From the NCBI RefSeq assembly GCF_024756275.1, contig NZ_JANUGQ010000005.1, forward strand, positions 1 through 64,000: a DNA stretch of 64,000 nt, read 5' to 3'. Below the pieces are notes generated by a model, which made no database searches, had not been told where the DNA came from, and worked only from the letters and a program-made list of their open reading frames with translations. This stretch comes from Streptomyces pyxinae. Lineage in GTDB: Bacteria > Actinomycetota > Actinomycetes > Streptomycetales > Streptomycetaceae. The position numbers and the translations under genes are program-made. This document shows positions 29,323-37,634 of this stretch, in pieces (the first letter of the stretch is position 1; every line of letters starts with the position of its first letter).

Positions 29323-30207
29323 ATGGTCCCTCTTCCTCACCGCTGCCCGGAGTGTCTGGTGCCCGTATCGCTTCCCCCTGCTCTCGAACCGTTCCTCGGC
29401 CCGCTGCACTGCCCGTTGTGCCGCGCCCGCCTCCACCCCGGGCGCGGTGCGCTGCGCTGCCCGGCCGGCCACGCCTTCGACCTCGCCCGCCAGGGCTACG
29501 TCGGCCTGCTGACCGGCGCCCGCGCCACCAGCGGGGACGACGCGGCCATGGCGCGGGCCCGGGACCGGTTCCTGTCCACCGGCGGGTACGACCCGATCCG
29601 CCGGACCGTGGCCGCTCTGACGGCCGGCGCCCTGCCCGGCCGGGGCACGGTGGTGGACGTCGGCTGCGGCACCGGTTACTACCTGGCCGGTGTGCTCGAC
29701 CGGTCGCCCGCCGCCCGCGGCCTGGGCCTGGACTCCTCGGTACGCGCACTGCGCTCGGCGGCCCGGGCCCACCGGCGGGCCGCCGCGGCGAGCTGGGACG
29801 TCTTCCGTCCCCTGCCCCTGGCCGACCGGGCGGCCGATGTCGTGCTGGACGTGTTCGCCCCCCGCAACCCGTACGAGTTCCACCGGGTGCTCCGCCCGGC
29901 CGGCCGGTTGATGGTGGTCCGTCCTACCGGCCGGCACCTGGCCGAACTGTGCGGGAGGTTGCCCGGGATGGTCACGGTCGATCCGGCCAAGGAAGAGCGC
30001 CTGAGGCAGACGCTGGGCCCCTACTTCGAGGCCGCCCGCACCCAGCGGGTCGAGTACGTCATGCCCCTGGCCCGGCAACAGGCCCTGGACCTCGTGGGGA
30101 TGACGCCGAGCGCACGCCACCTGGACCGCGCGGCCCTGGACGCCCACGGCCCCCTCCCGGGCCGGGTCACCGTCTCCGTGCTGGCCACCGCCTACCAGCC
30201 CCGGTGA
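29323..30207 (+). CDS. RlmA-like 23S rRNA (guanine-N1) methyltransferase family protein
   Basis: A protein of about 294 aa. The N-terminal zinc-finger region has CPLCRARL and CPAGHAFDLARQGYVGLL, the hallmark of RlmA(I)/RlmA(II)/TlrB enzymes, which methylate G745 or G748 of 23S rRNA. The SAM site is VVDVGCGTGYYLAGV (about residue 110). TlrB-type members give resistance to tylosin-like macrolides, but a housekeeping role is as likely. ATG 29323 has no ribosome site; GTG 29359 with GGAG 6 nt upstream is a good alternative start. Confidence 0.85.
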   Translation: MVPLPHRCPECLVPVSLPPALEPFLGPLHCPLCRARLHPGRGALRCPAGHAFDLARQGYVGLLTGARATSGDDAAMARARDRFLSTGGYDPIRRTVAALTAGALPGRGTVVDVGCGTGYYLAGVLDRSPAARGLGLDSSVRALRSAARAHRRAAAASWDVFRPLPLADRAADVVLDVFAPRNPYEFHRVLRPAGRLMVVRPTGRHLAELCGRLPGMVTVDPAKEERLRQTLGPYFEAARTQRVEYVMPLARQQALDLVGMTPSARHLDRAALDAHGPLPGRVTVSVLATAYQPR

Positions 30208-30296
30208 CCATCGGCCGGCCCCGGTGACCCCTACCGGCCCCGGCGGCGGTGCGCCGGGGCCGGCGACCACCGGCGGCCCCGGCCCGGGGCGCGGGG

Positions 30297-31055
30297 TCAG
30301 GCGTGGGACAGGGCGAAGGAGACCAGGAATCCGGCCACCGTGATCAGTCCTATGGCCAGATGGGCGTCTTCGAACGCCTCCGGGATCATGGTGTCGGCGA
30401 TCATCGCCAGGATGGCGCCGGCCGCCACGGCGGTGACCGCCGCCACCACCGTGGCCGACAGCGGGCCGACCACGGCGTAGCCAAGTACCGCCGCGACGGT
30501 GCTGGCCAGCGCGATCGCGCCCCACACCGTGAACACATACACCTTGGAGCGGCGGGCCTGCCGCATGCCGGCCGCGCTCGACAGGCCCTCGGGGACGTTG
30601 CTGATGAAGACGGCGATCACGGTGACCAGGCTGACCGCGCCCCCTTTGAGGAGGCTCACGCCGATGACGGCGGACTCGGGCACCCCGTCCAGCAGCGCTC
30701 CCAGGGCCAGCGCCAACCCCGAGCCCTCCTGCTGCTCCTCCGAGGGCTGCGCGCCACCGCTCCGCTTGCGGTGGCGCGCACCGCGCCGGGCGAGCCAGGC
30801 GTTGCCGCCGGTGTAGGCCAGCGCGCCGCCGATCGTCCCGATCGCCGCCGGGGCGAGGCCCGCTTCCTCGTACGCCTCCGCCACCAGCTCGAACGACACG
30901 GCGGACAGCAGCACTCCGGCCCCGAACGCCATGACCGAGGCGGTCAGCCACCGGGGCACTCGCACCCCGTAGCCGATCACCGCCCCGACCAGCAGCGCCG
31001 AGCCGGCGACCAGACCCCACAGGCCGGCCTCGATGATCTCCGGGATCTCTGGCAT
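30297..31055 (-). CDS. ZIP family metal transporter
   Basis: A 252-aa inner-membrane protein with about eight hydrophobic helices. The metal-binding transmembrane motifs are recognisable: DGVPESAVIG and SNVPEGLSSAAG (the usual HNxPEG with S in place of H). A basic, Gln/Glu-rich loop joins the third and fourth helices. ZIP proteins import zinc, iron or other divalent metals. ATG 31055 begins the family match; further upstream codons overlap the divergent hydrolase gene. Confidence 0.85.
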   Translation of the reverse strand: MPEIPEIIEAGLWGLVAGSALLVGAVIGYGVRVPRWLTASVMAFGAGVLLSAVSFELVAEAYEEAGLAPAAIGTIGGALAYTGGNAWLARRGARHRKRSGGAQPSEEQQEGSGLALALGALLDGVPESAVIGVSLLKGGAVSLVTVIAVFISNVPEGLSSAAGMRQARRSKVYVFTVWGAIALASTVAAVLGYAVVGPLSATVVAAVTAVAAGAILAMIADTMIPEAFEDAHLAIGLITVAGFLVSFALSHA

Positions 31056-31138
31056 GCACCCGTCCCTACCCGCCACCACACGGGCCGAAGCACCGGCCCG
31101 GCCGTCCGGGGCCACCGCCCGGGGGAGAAGGTAGGGGG

Positions 31139-31939
31139 ATGCAGCAGACGACATGTGCCGGGCTCTTCACCCGCCGATTCGGTCCGCCGGTGCGGCCGGG
31201 CGGCCCAACGGCGGTGCTGGTGCACGGCCTTGGACTGTCGGGGCGCTACTTCGCCCCGCTCGCCCGGCGGCTCGCGGCGCGGGGTGCGACCGTGTTCGTA
31301 CCGGATCTGCCGGGCAACGCCCGCTCGCGGAGCGCCGCGCGCCGGATGCCCGACATCGGCCAGGCCGCCGACGCCCTGGCGCGCTGGTACCAAGCCCTGG
31401 CCCTGGGGCCGAGCCTGCTGGTCGCCAACTCGGTGGGCTGCCAGGTGGCCGCCGCGCTCGTCGCCCACCACCCGGACACCGCTCGCCATATGGTCCTCGT
31501 CGGCCCGGCGCTCGACCCCCGGGTGTCCACGGGCGGCCAGGCCGGACGGCTGCTGGCCGACATACCCCGGGAGCCGCTGTCCCTGCTCGCGGTGGCGGCG
31601 AGCGACTACCTCACGACCGGCCCCCTGCGGTTCACCGCGTCCTTCCGCCACGCCCTGCGCGATGCCACCACCCTGTTCGAGGCGCACCTGGCCCGGGTCC
31701 GGGTGCCGACGCTCGTCGTGCGCGGAGCGGGCGACACCCTCGCCCCCGCTCCGTGGGTCCGGCGGGTGGCCCGGACAGTGGGCGACGGGCACACCGCCGT
31801 GATCGAGGGCGCCGCGCACGCCGCGCACTACAGCGCCCCGGGCGCGCTCTCCGCCCTCATCGGGGACTTCACCGCCCTGCACAGGGGTGGTCCGCGTCCG
31901 GCGCCCGACCGCGGTCCCGCGCGGCACCCGTGCTGTTGA
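31139..31939 (+). CDS. Alpha/beta hydrolase fold protein
   Basis: A 266-aa hydrolase. The oxyanion HG motif is AVLVHGLGLSGR (25-36). The nucleophile S98 lies in ANSVG, where alanine replaces the first glycine of the usual GxSxG. The acid is in RGAGDTLAP and the histidine in EGAAHAAHY. The triad looks complete, so it is probably an active esterase or C-C hydrolase with unknown substrate. ATG 31139 follows AGGTAGGGGG. The stop codon overlaps the -35 box of the next gene's promoter. Confidence 0.85.
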   Translation: MQQTTCAGLFTRRFGPPVRPGGPTAVLVHGLGLSGRYFAPLARRLAARGATVFVPDLPGNARSRSAARRMPDIGQAADALARWYQALALGPSLLVANSVGCQVAAALVAHHPDTARHMVLVGPALDPRVSTGGQAGRLLADIPREPLSLLAVAASDYLTTGPLRFTASFRHALRDATTLFEAHLARVRVPTLVVRGAGDTLAPAPWVRRVARTVGDGHTAVIEGAAHAAHYSAPGALSALIGDFTALHRGGPRPAPDRGPARHPCC

Positions 31940-31965
31940 CCTTTCATGTAGCGGGCATGTACCGC
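31936..31965 (+). promoter_or_regulatory. Promoter of the DUF5133 gene
   Basis: TTGACC (31936-31941), an 18-nt spacer and TACCGC (31960-31965) resemble a vegetative promoter. The -35 box overlaps the TGA stop of the upstream hydrolase gene. Confidence 0.5.
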
Positions 31966-32017
31966 CGCGACCGGGGAAAGCGAAGGGCGACACCGGTCGC
32001 TGACGGAGGGTTGCGCC

Positions 32018-32242
32018 ATGCTGATACCCGATCCCCACTATCTGCGTTCCCAGCTCACCCGCTACACCGAGCTGCGAGCCGGCCGCGGCGAGGCGGCGGG
32101 CGAGCCGTCGCTGGAGGACGTCAGCTATACCCTGTGCGTCCTGACCGGAACGCGGCACATCGGTGAGGCGCTCACCGTCGCGGAGACACTGCTCGCCGCC
32201 GCGGCGGTCCCGGACCCGGCCGGTACGGCGCTGGCCGCGTGA
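32018..32242 (+). CDS. DUF5133 family small protein
   Basis: A 74-aa Streptomyces protein with the DUF5133 pattern: an N-terminal MLIPDPHYLRSQLTRYTEL helix, the conserved LEDVSYTLCVLTGTR motif and an alanine-rich C-terminal helix. Function unknown; many paralogues exist in the genus. It has GGAGGG upstream of the ATG and its own promoter. It marks the left border of the accessory island. Confidence 0.85.
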   Translation: MLIPDPHYLRSQLTRYTELRAGRGEAAGEPSLEDVSYTLCVLTGTRHIGEALTVAETLLAAAAVPDPAGTALAA

Positions 32243-32424
32243 CGGCGCTCCGGCCCGGGAGCAACACGCATGCTCTCCCCGCTACCGTTCTGCACCTGCA
32301 TGTCGTAAGTGATCAGCGGAGTCGTCCCCAACCTCGCCGCCACCGCCCGCCCGGTCGTGAGGCCGAACTCGGCAACGGTCTCCAGTGCGACGGCCAGGGC
32401 AGTGATCCACGCGCGCACACGCAT
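32125..32424 (-). CDS. Possible small protein antisense to the DUF5133 gene
   Basis: A 99-aa ORF not recognised. It starts MRVRAWITALAVALETVAEF and has a strong ribosome site (GAAGGAGC 5 nt before the ATG). The first ~50 residues look protein-like, with an amphipathic helix then LGTTPLITYDMQVQNG. The last ~40 overlap the DUF5133 gene on the other strand and look like antisense sequence, so the 3' end may be a truncated remnant. Low confidence. Confidence 0.3.
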   Translation of the reverse strand: MRVRAWITALAVALETVAEFGLTTGRAVAARLGTTPLITYDMQVQNGSGESMRVAPGPERRHAASAVPAGSGTAAAASSVSATVSASPMCRVPVRTHRV

Positions 32425-32690
32425 GGCAGCTCCTTCGTGGAATGGGCGCGCGTGGAGTGGACCGCGACGGCGCGGCCTGCCCCCGACTCCGTTTCTGGCG
32501 CCGTACCGTCGCGCCCCCATACGGCGGGTGGGACGCCGTCCTGAACTCTGCTGTGCGGCAGGACAGTTGGACTGCCCGTCGGGCGCCCGGTCGCGGCGCC
32601 TGGACTCCGCCGGCCGAGAACACCTCGGTCTACAGCTGAATCGAACCTGATCGCCGACGTGGGAGTGCCGGCGCCAACCCGGCCGCCGAA

Positions 32691-32870
32691 GTGATATCCC
32701 TGCTCGCCGCGGTATGCGCGGGCGTGTACAACATCGACGACGCGGCACGGGGCAGTGGACCGGGCCCTCATCGCAGTACGCGCACCGTCCACGCTCGGCG
32801 CGCCTTCGATCCCGACCACCTCGACATCGAGGACATCGAGGACATCGGCGAACTCCTTACCGCCCACTAG
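32691..32870 (+). CDS. Possible small acidic protein beside the toxin-like gene
   Basis: A 59-aa ORF beginning GTG-ATA-TCC and ending 28 bp from the converging end of the DUF4157 gene. The C-terminus is acidic (FDPDHLDIEDIEDIGELL), and the frame is open for some 20 codons upstream. It may be a real small gene, a cognate inhibitor, or the tail of a deleted gene. There is no clear ribosome site. Otherwise 32243-32898 holds no gene I can support. Confidence 0.25.
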   Translation: MISLLAAVCAGVYNIDDAARGSGPGPHRSTRTVHARRAFDPDHLDIEDIEDIGELLTAH

Positions 32871-32898
32871 CCATCGTGGGAACTGCCGCGGCGCAGCA

Positions 32899-35769
32899 CT
32901 AGGAGTAACTCAAGTCCATGGCGCTGTACTGGACCGGTCCAGCGATCACGACCATGCGCTGGGTCTCCTCGTGCCAGATGCTGACGGAGCCGGTTTCGTC
33001 GTCGAGGTAGGTCACCTGCCCGGTGGAGTCGACCTGTCGGGTGTAGCCCGGGAAGTCGCGGTACTGGATGGTTCCGGTGGACGTTCCCACGTCCGCGATC
33101 ACGTAGGCGTAGGCACCGCCTGCGGCGGACTGGTTCCCGGAGTAGCCGGCTTCCGGAGCGTCGCCGCCCATTCCGGACATCGGCACGTCCTCGTCATACA
33201 CCGGCCCGGACTCCCAGCCGCCCGGCACGTTGGCCGCCTCCACCTCGTTGACGCGACGGGTGAGGGACCGTTCCGCCATGTGCAGCATCCGCGCCATCGA
33301 CGACACGGTGTACCTGTTGCTGAGTTCGGCCACGGTCTGGGCCAGGGCATATGGCATGCTCTTGGGCTCGATGGACTTGCCCTTGCCCTTGCCTTTCTCC
33401 CTCTCGCGCCACTTGGCGTAGAAGTCCGTGTCGGCCGCCATCACCGACTTGATCGTGGCCCAGCCGGAGGACTCCTTGTTCATCGACTTGCGGCTGGGCT
33501 TGGACGACTTCTTCTTGCCCGAGTCCGACTTCTTCTCGGCGTACTTGCCTTTGTCCGGCCTGCGGGTGACGGGCGCCCCGGCCTCACGGCCGTCGCGGGC
33601 CTCGTGGCCGGTCCGGTCGTTCACGCACCGGTAGATGGCGGACTTGATGGCGTCAATGGTCCGCCTGCCGTCCACCTCGCTGATGATCTCGGCGAGCTCT
33701 GGACGGCTCGCCCTCGCCGTCTCTTCCCAGTACTTGAAGAGGGTCTTCTTAGCTTCCGGCGATCCGTTGAGCCAGGTGTCCTGGATCTGCCGCCGGTGTT
33801 CGGGGTCGGTGATGATGCGGTCGGCGCGCAGCCTCGACTTGATCGTGTCCGCCCCCTGGCCGACTCGGGCGGCGCCCGCCTCGGTGCCCGCGATGTCCTG
33901 AGCGCGGGTGTAGGAGGAGAAGACCGGCTGCCCGTTCGCGTCGTAGTCCGTCTCGATGTCGCTGAGGGACGGGGTCCGGTAGTTCCGCCGTGCGGCTAGC
34001 CCGGCGTCCACGATGCTCTCCGGGCCGTTTTTCTCGTGGGCGTCCTCGGGCGGCTGCATGCGCGACAGGGCGGGCGTGGCCGGCAGCTGTGACGCCAGGC
34101 CCAGCATGTAGTTCTTGAAATCGGGATCGTTGACGACGTGCGCCTGGTGCTGGTAGAGGTTCTGGAGCGATTCCCAGTAGTAGAAGCCGGGGTTCGGGTC
34201 GAAGACGAGGTTTCCGAACCCCGCCTTGTTCCGGTAGTACGCCAGGGCCGCGGTGCAGCAGAGGCAGCCACGGTACCGGCCCATGATGGCATGCTCGCCG
34301 CGGACTTCCTTGGGCTTGACCCCGGACCGGCGCAGGGCCAGCAGCAGCTTCTGCTCGGCGTGCAGCAGCCCCTTCTCCTCCTTGAAGGTGAGCAGGAAGA
34401 TCGAGCCCTCGAACTTCTCGCTGGTGAGCAGCTTGTGCAGCTGCGGATCGCTCACATCCACGAGGGCCACGGGCTTGCCGTGGCGTTTGCGCAGCGCCTC
34501 GGCCGTGGCGTCGTCCTCTCCACCGCGCTGGCCCGTCATGACCGCCTGGGTCTTGAGGGCGGCCCGGTCCACCCGGTCCGAATACTCCCGGGCGTCCGGT
34601 CCCGCCATCCCGCGCTCCCGGCCGGCCGTGCTCTGGTGCGTCGAGACCATGTCCGCGTAGCCGTCTTCGGTGTCGCGGGTCGTGAACTTCTTGAGGGCGT
34701 CCATCGACTCGTTGTAATTCGAGGCGAAGAGCAGCCGGTTGTTGATCAGCATGCCCTGGACCTCGCGCTCCCGGTTGTCCCTGGCGCCTTGCTGCTCCTG
34801 CACCCCCGCGACGGCGTCGTACACCAAGAAGGCCTGGTGAGACAGGGTCTGGGAGGTCGCGTCATCCTTCATGGAACGCGCGTACCGTCGCCGGACCTGC
34901 TCGGGGCCCTGACCGTGCCGTCCGCCGCCGTAGGCCTTCTTCCACTCGTCCTTGACGGCCTCGTCGATCTCCTTCGCCTTCTGCCGGGGCGTCTTCTTGT
35001 CCTTGCCCGCGCGCTGCACGGGAGCCGTACCCGGAGCGAGGAGGCGTGCGACGGCGTTGTTGCCCGCCGCGCCCTGCAGGAAGCGCATGCGGGCCATGGC
35101 GGCCCCGCCGGCCGATCGCTGGACCGCCCTGGCCGACGCGGTCCCGTGGTGACCCGCGCCGGCCGACGGGGCCGTGCGGGCACCCGCCGCGAACGCCGCG
35201 CCGTCGGCCGCGGCCGTCCGCTCGGAGTCCTGCCCGGGGTCGGTCACGCTGAGGCCGGCGCCGTTGTCGTTGCCGGTCTCCCGGATGCCCCTCAGGTTTT
35301 TGTCGACGTGACCCAGTTCGTGACCCATGACCTCCTTGTTGCCGGCCATGCCCGGCCCCAGGAAGACATGCGCCCCTACCGTCATCGCCTGTGCGCCCAG
35401 AGCCTCGGTCGCCCGCTGCGCCACGTGATTGTCGTGGATACGGGCGCTGGAGAAGTCGTTCCGGTAGAAGGCGTCCGCCTCGGCGCGCAGCGCACCGGAC
35501 AGCGGCCGGCTCGGCGAGGAGATGGCGGACGCCAGCAGCGCGCTCTGGGTGGCCGGGTCGACGCCCCCACCACCGTCGTGACCACAGCCGGAGCCGTGGA
35601 CATGCTGGTCCGGCCCGGCGTCACGGGCGACGACGCCGGGATCCGCCAGGCGTTGGAGCGAGGTCACTTCCGCGGAGGTGAGCGGACGGGGTGCGGGCGA
35701 GGCCGGGGCGGAGGCCTTCCGCCGAGCGCCGAGCGCGTCCCCGTCCGACAGCTCCGACCGCGACCGCAT
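32899..35769 (-). CDS. DUF4157 (eCIS-core) protein with deaminase-like domain, candidate injected toxin
   Basis: A 956-aa multidomain protein. Residues about 85-165 are the eCIS-core/DUF4157 domain (FSSARIHDNHVAQRAT, TVGAHVFLGPG), with HELGH at 150-154. Next are AGNNAVARLL and VQR motifs (216-253) typical of such proteins. A helical region (about 260-430) leads to a deaminase-like core: a strand FEGSIFLLTF, H470-A-E472, strand AIMGRY, then C502-L-C-C505 and a final strand NLVFDPNPGFYYW. HxE plus CxxC is the zinc and proton-transfer signature of cytidine-deaminase-fold toxins. A lysine-rich linker (736-765) and an HTH-like segment (806-845) follow. ATG 35769 has GGAGG 8 nt upstream. DUF4157 proteins are often contractile injection system cargo; no structural genes are here. 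Toxicity is inferred. Confidence 0.8.
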   Translation of the reverse strand: MRSRSELSDGDALGARRKASAPASPAPRPLTSAEVTSLQRLADPGVVARDAGPDQHVHGSGCGHDGGGGVDPATQSALLASAISSPSRPLSGALRAEADAFYRNDFSSARIHDNHVAQRATEALGAQAMTVGAHVFLGPGMAGNKEVMGHELGHVDKNLRGIRETGNDNGAGLSVTDPGQDSERTAAADGAAFAAGARTAPSAGAGHHGTASARAVQRSAGGAAMARMRFLQGAAGNNAVARLLAPGTAPVQRAGKDKKTPRQKAKEIDEAVKDEWKKAYGGGRHGQGPEQVRRRYARSMKDDATSQTLSHQAFLVYDAVAGVQEQQGARDNREREVQGMLINNRLLFASNYNESMDALKKFTTRDTEDGYADMVSTHQSTAGRERGMAGPDAREYSDRVDRAALKTQAVMTGQRGGEDDATAEALRKRHGKPVALVDVSDPQLHKLLTSEKFEGSIFLLTFKEEKGLLHAEQKLLLALRRSGVKPKEVRGEHAIMGRYRGCLCCTAALAYYRNKAGFGNLVFDPNPGFYYWESLQNLYQHQAHVVNDPDFKNYMLGLASQLPATPALSRMQPPEDAHEKNGPESIVDAGLAARRNYRTPSLSDIETDYDANGQPVFSSYTRAQDIAGTEAGAARVGQGADTIKSRLRADRIITDPEHRRQIQDTWLNGSPEAKKTLFKYWEETARASRPELAEIISEVDGRRTIDAIKSAIYRCVNDRTGHEARDGREAGAPVTRRPDKGKYAEKKSDSGKKKSSKPSRKSMNKESSGWATIKSVMAADTDFYAKWREREKGKGKGKSIEPKSMPYALAQTVAELSNRYTVSSMARMLHMAERSLTRRVNEVEAANVPGGWESGPVYDEDVPMSGMGGDAPEAGYSGNQSAAGGAYAYVIADVGTSTGTIQYRDFPGYTRQVDSTGQVTYLDDETGSVSIWHEETQRMVVIAGPVQYSAMDLSYS

Positions 35770-35994
35770 CTGGTTCGCCTCCGCGTGTGTGGGGGATCAT
35801 GTCCCGGTCATCCAAGCGCGCGTGCCGCAGCCGCACAAGGGACCGCAGTGCGCGATCCCGGGCAGAGACCGCTGCCCTTATGGACTCCGGACGGTGCCAG
35901 GCAGCCACGGCCGGCACCGTCCGGTCGGTACGCGCGCGGGCGAGGACTCCGGCGCCCGCGAAGCCCGGGCCGGCACCGCGCTGTCCGGCGCCAG
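35770..35994. other. Gap upstream of the DUF4157 gene
   Basis: About 225 bp between the toxin-like gene start and the integrase remnant. The promoter of the minus-strand gene should be here, but no convincing -35/-10 pair was found. An ACGGTGCC / GGCACCGT dyad occurs near 35890-35920. Confidence 0.3.
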
Positions 35995-36242
35995 GTTCAG
36001 GCCATTCGCGAAAAGTCGCACTTTGCCCTCCCGAAGGGCCGGAAGGGGAAGAGGAGGAAGCTCTCCTTGCTGCTCGCCACCCATCTCGCGACGCCATCTC
36101 GGTGAACACTGCGATCACCCTCAGTTACTATGCTCACTTCATGCCGGATGCCGGCAGCAAGGGACGCGGCGTCATCGACGGATTGCGTGGGGAGCGAGGA
36201 GCCTGGCATGCCGACGGAAACTCCCCGCATTCTCCCCAGCGC
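35995..36242 (+). pseudogene. Decayed tyrosine recombinase (integrase) 3' remnant
   Basis: Two pieces in different frames read like the end of an actinobacterial phage/plasmid integrase. Around 35998-36060, in one frame, is KSHFALPKGRKGKR, like the PPKGRK core segment. At 36102-36242, in another frame, are ITLSYYAHFMPDAGSKGRG, a DGLRGER and a terminal NSPHSPQ. The YYAHFMP block holds the catalytic tyrosine of such enzymes. The N-terminus, the catalytic Arg-His boxes and the stop are lost. It suggests a former integration event beside the toxin-like gene. Family assignment rests on recall, not on a search. Confidence 0.5.
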
Positions 36243-36324
36243 CGTCGACTGCGGGCTTCCGCTGCCGTGCTCCTTGGTGGACGTCTGTGGTCTGCGAGGT
36301 TGAAGAGATGGGTGGCCTGGGAAA

Positions 36325-37218
36325 GTGTTGCAAGAGGTCGTAGCGACCCGCTATGTCACGCCGTTGCGCGAGGGCGGCTCACTGCCGGGGATCGTCGAGG
36401 CCGACGATCTCGGTACGTACGTCATGAAGTTCACCGGAGCCGGGCAGGGGCGCAAGACCCTGGTCGCCGAGGTCATCTGCGGCGGTCTCGGCCGGCGGCT
36501 GGGGCTGCGCGTCCCCGAGCTGGTCACCATCCAGCTCGACCCGGTCATCGGTCTGGGCGAACCGGACCAGGAGGTGCAGGAGCTGCTCAAGGCGAGCGGC
36601 GGCCTCAACCTGGGGATGGACTATCTGCCGGGCTCGATCGGCTTCGATCCGCTCGCCTATGAGATGGACGCCGCCGAGGCGGGCCGGGTGGTGTGGTTCG
36701 ACGCCCTGATCAACAATGTCGACCGCTCCTGGCGCAACCCCAACCTGCTGGTCTGGCACGGCGACCCGTGGCTCATCGACCACGGCGCCACCATGATCTG
36801 GCACCACAACTGGCCCGGGGCGCGGGCGTCGGCGGCCAAGCCGTACGACGCCTCCGACCACGTACTGGCCTCCTTCGGTCCCGATGTGGCCGCCGCTGCC
36901 GCCGAGCTGGCGCCCCGGGTCACCGAGGAACTGCTGACCGAGATCGCCGCCGAGGTGCCGGACGAGTGGCTGGTGGACGAGCCGGGCTTCGACACCACCG
37001 ACGCGCTCCGCCGCGCCCATGTGGAGACCCTGCTCTCCCGCGCGGTGGACATCCATGAGCGGATCACCCTCGGGGCGCGTACCACTCGCCCCTCGTCCAG
37101 GGCTCCCGGCTGGCTCACCGAGCAGGCCCGGCCCTGGCCGCACACCGCGAAGAAGGAACCGGGGGCGGGCGACGGCAGTGGTGACGGCGTCGACGGTGTG
37201 AAGGACGGCGAGAAGTGA
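36325..37218 (+). CDS. HipA-like kinase family protein
   Basis: A 297-aa protein resembling the C-terminal kinase lobe of HipA and PI3/4-kinase-like folds. Seen are GTYVMKFTGAGQGRKTLVAE (nucleotide-binding lysine region), a catalytic-loop-like NNVDRSWRNPNLL and a metal-binding IDHGATMIW. The tail after about residue 255 is disordered. No HipB antitoxin is adjacent. It overlaps the DUF3037 gene by 4 nt (GTGA), and this pair recurs in actinobacteria, so they probably act together. GTG 36325 is the only start before the conserved VATRYVTPLREGG; there is no strong ribosome site. Confidence 0.85.
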   Translation: MLQEVVATRYVTPLREGGSLPGIVEADDLGTYVMKFTGAGQGRKTLVAEVICGGLGRRLGLRVPELVTIQLDPVIGLGEPDQEVQELLKASGGLNLGMDYLPGSIGFDPLAYEMDAAEAGRVVWFDALINNVDRSWRNPNLLVWHGDPWLIDHGATMIWHHNWPGARASAAKPYDASDHVLASFGPDVAAAAAELAPRVTEELLTEIAAEVPDEWLVDEPGFDTTDALRRAHVETLLSRAVDIHERITLGARTTRPSSRAPGWLTEQARPWPHTAKKEPGAGDGSGDGVDGVKDGEK

Positions 37219-37598
37219 GCGACCGGGACGTCTTCGAGTACGCGCTGCTGCGCGTGGTGCCGCGGGTCGAGCGCGGCGAGTGCTTCAACGCGGGCGTGGT
37301 CGTCTACTGCCGCGCCCGGTCGTTCGTGGCCGCCCGCACCCATCTGGACGAGGCCAAGCTGCGGGCGCTGGACCCGGCGGCCGATGTGACCGGGGTACGG
37401 GCCGCGCTGCGGGCCGTGGAGGGGGTCTGCGCGGGCGGCCCCGAGGCCGGGCAGGCGGCGCGCGACGACGCCGGGCGGCGGTTCCGCTGGCTGATCGCAC
37501 CGCGCTCCACCGTGCTCCAGCCCGGCCCCGTGCACACCGGCCTCACCGCCGACCCCGGCGCCGAGACGGAGCGGCTGCTCGATCTGCTGGTGCGCTGA
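37215..37598 (+). CDS. DUF3037 family protein
   Basis: A 127-aa protein with the DUF3037 signature: FEYALLRVVPRVERGECFNAGVVV at the N-terminus, a central helix region and RFRWLIAPRSTVLQPGPVHTGL. Biochemical role unknown. It is translationally coupled to the HipA-like kinase gene (stop TGA overlaps start GTG) and is a plausible partner or regulator of that kinase. Confidence 0.88.
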   Translation: MSDRDVFEYALLRVVPRVERGECFNAGVVVYCRARSFVAARTHLDEAKLRALDPAADVTGVRAALRAVEGVCAGGPEAGQAARDDAGRRFRWLIAPRSTVLQPGPVHTGLTADPGAETERLLDLLVR

Positions 37599-37634
37599 CC
37601 CGACGGGTCCGGGATCCCGGCGCCCGGCGAGGCG

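Noticed and set aside
32270..32424. Small minus-strand ORF considered as a RiPP precursor
   Set aside because: No maturation enzyme genes, no conserved leader or core pattern; kept only as a low-confidence small ORF.
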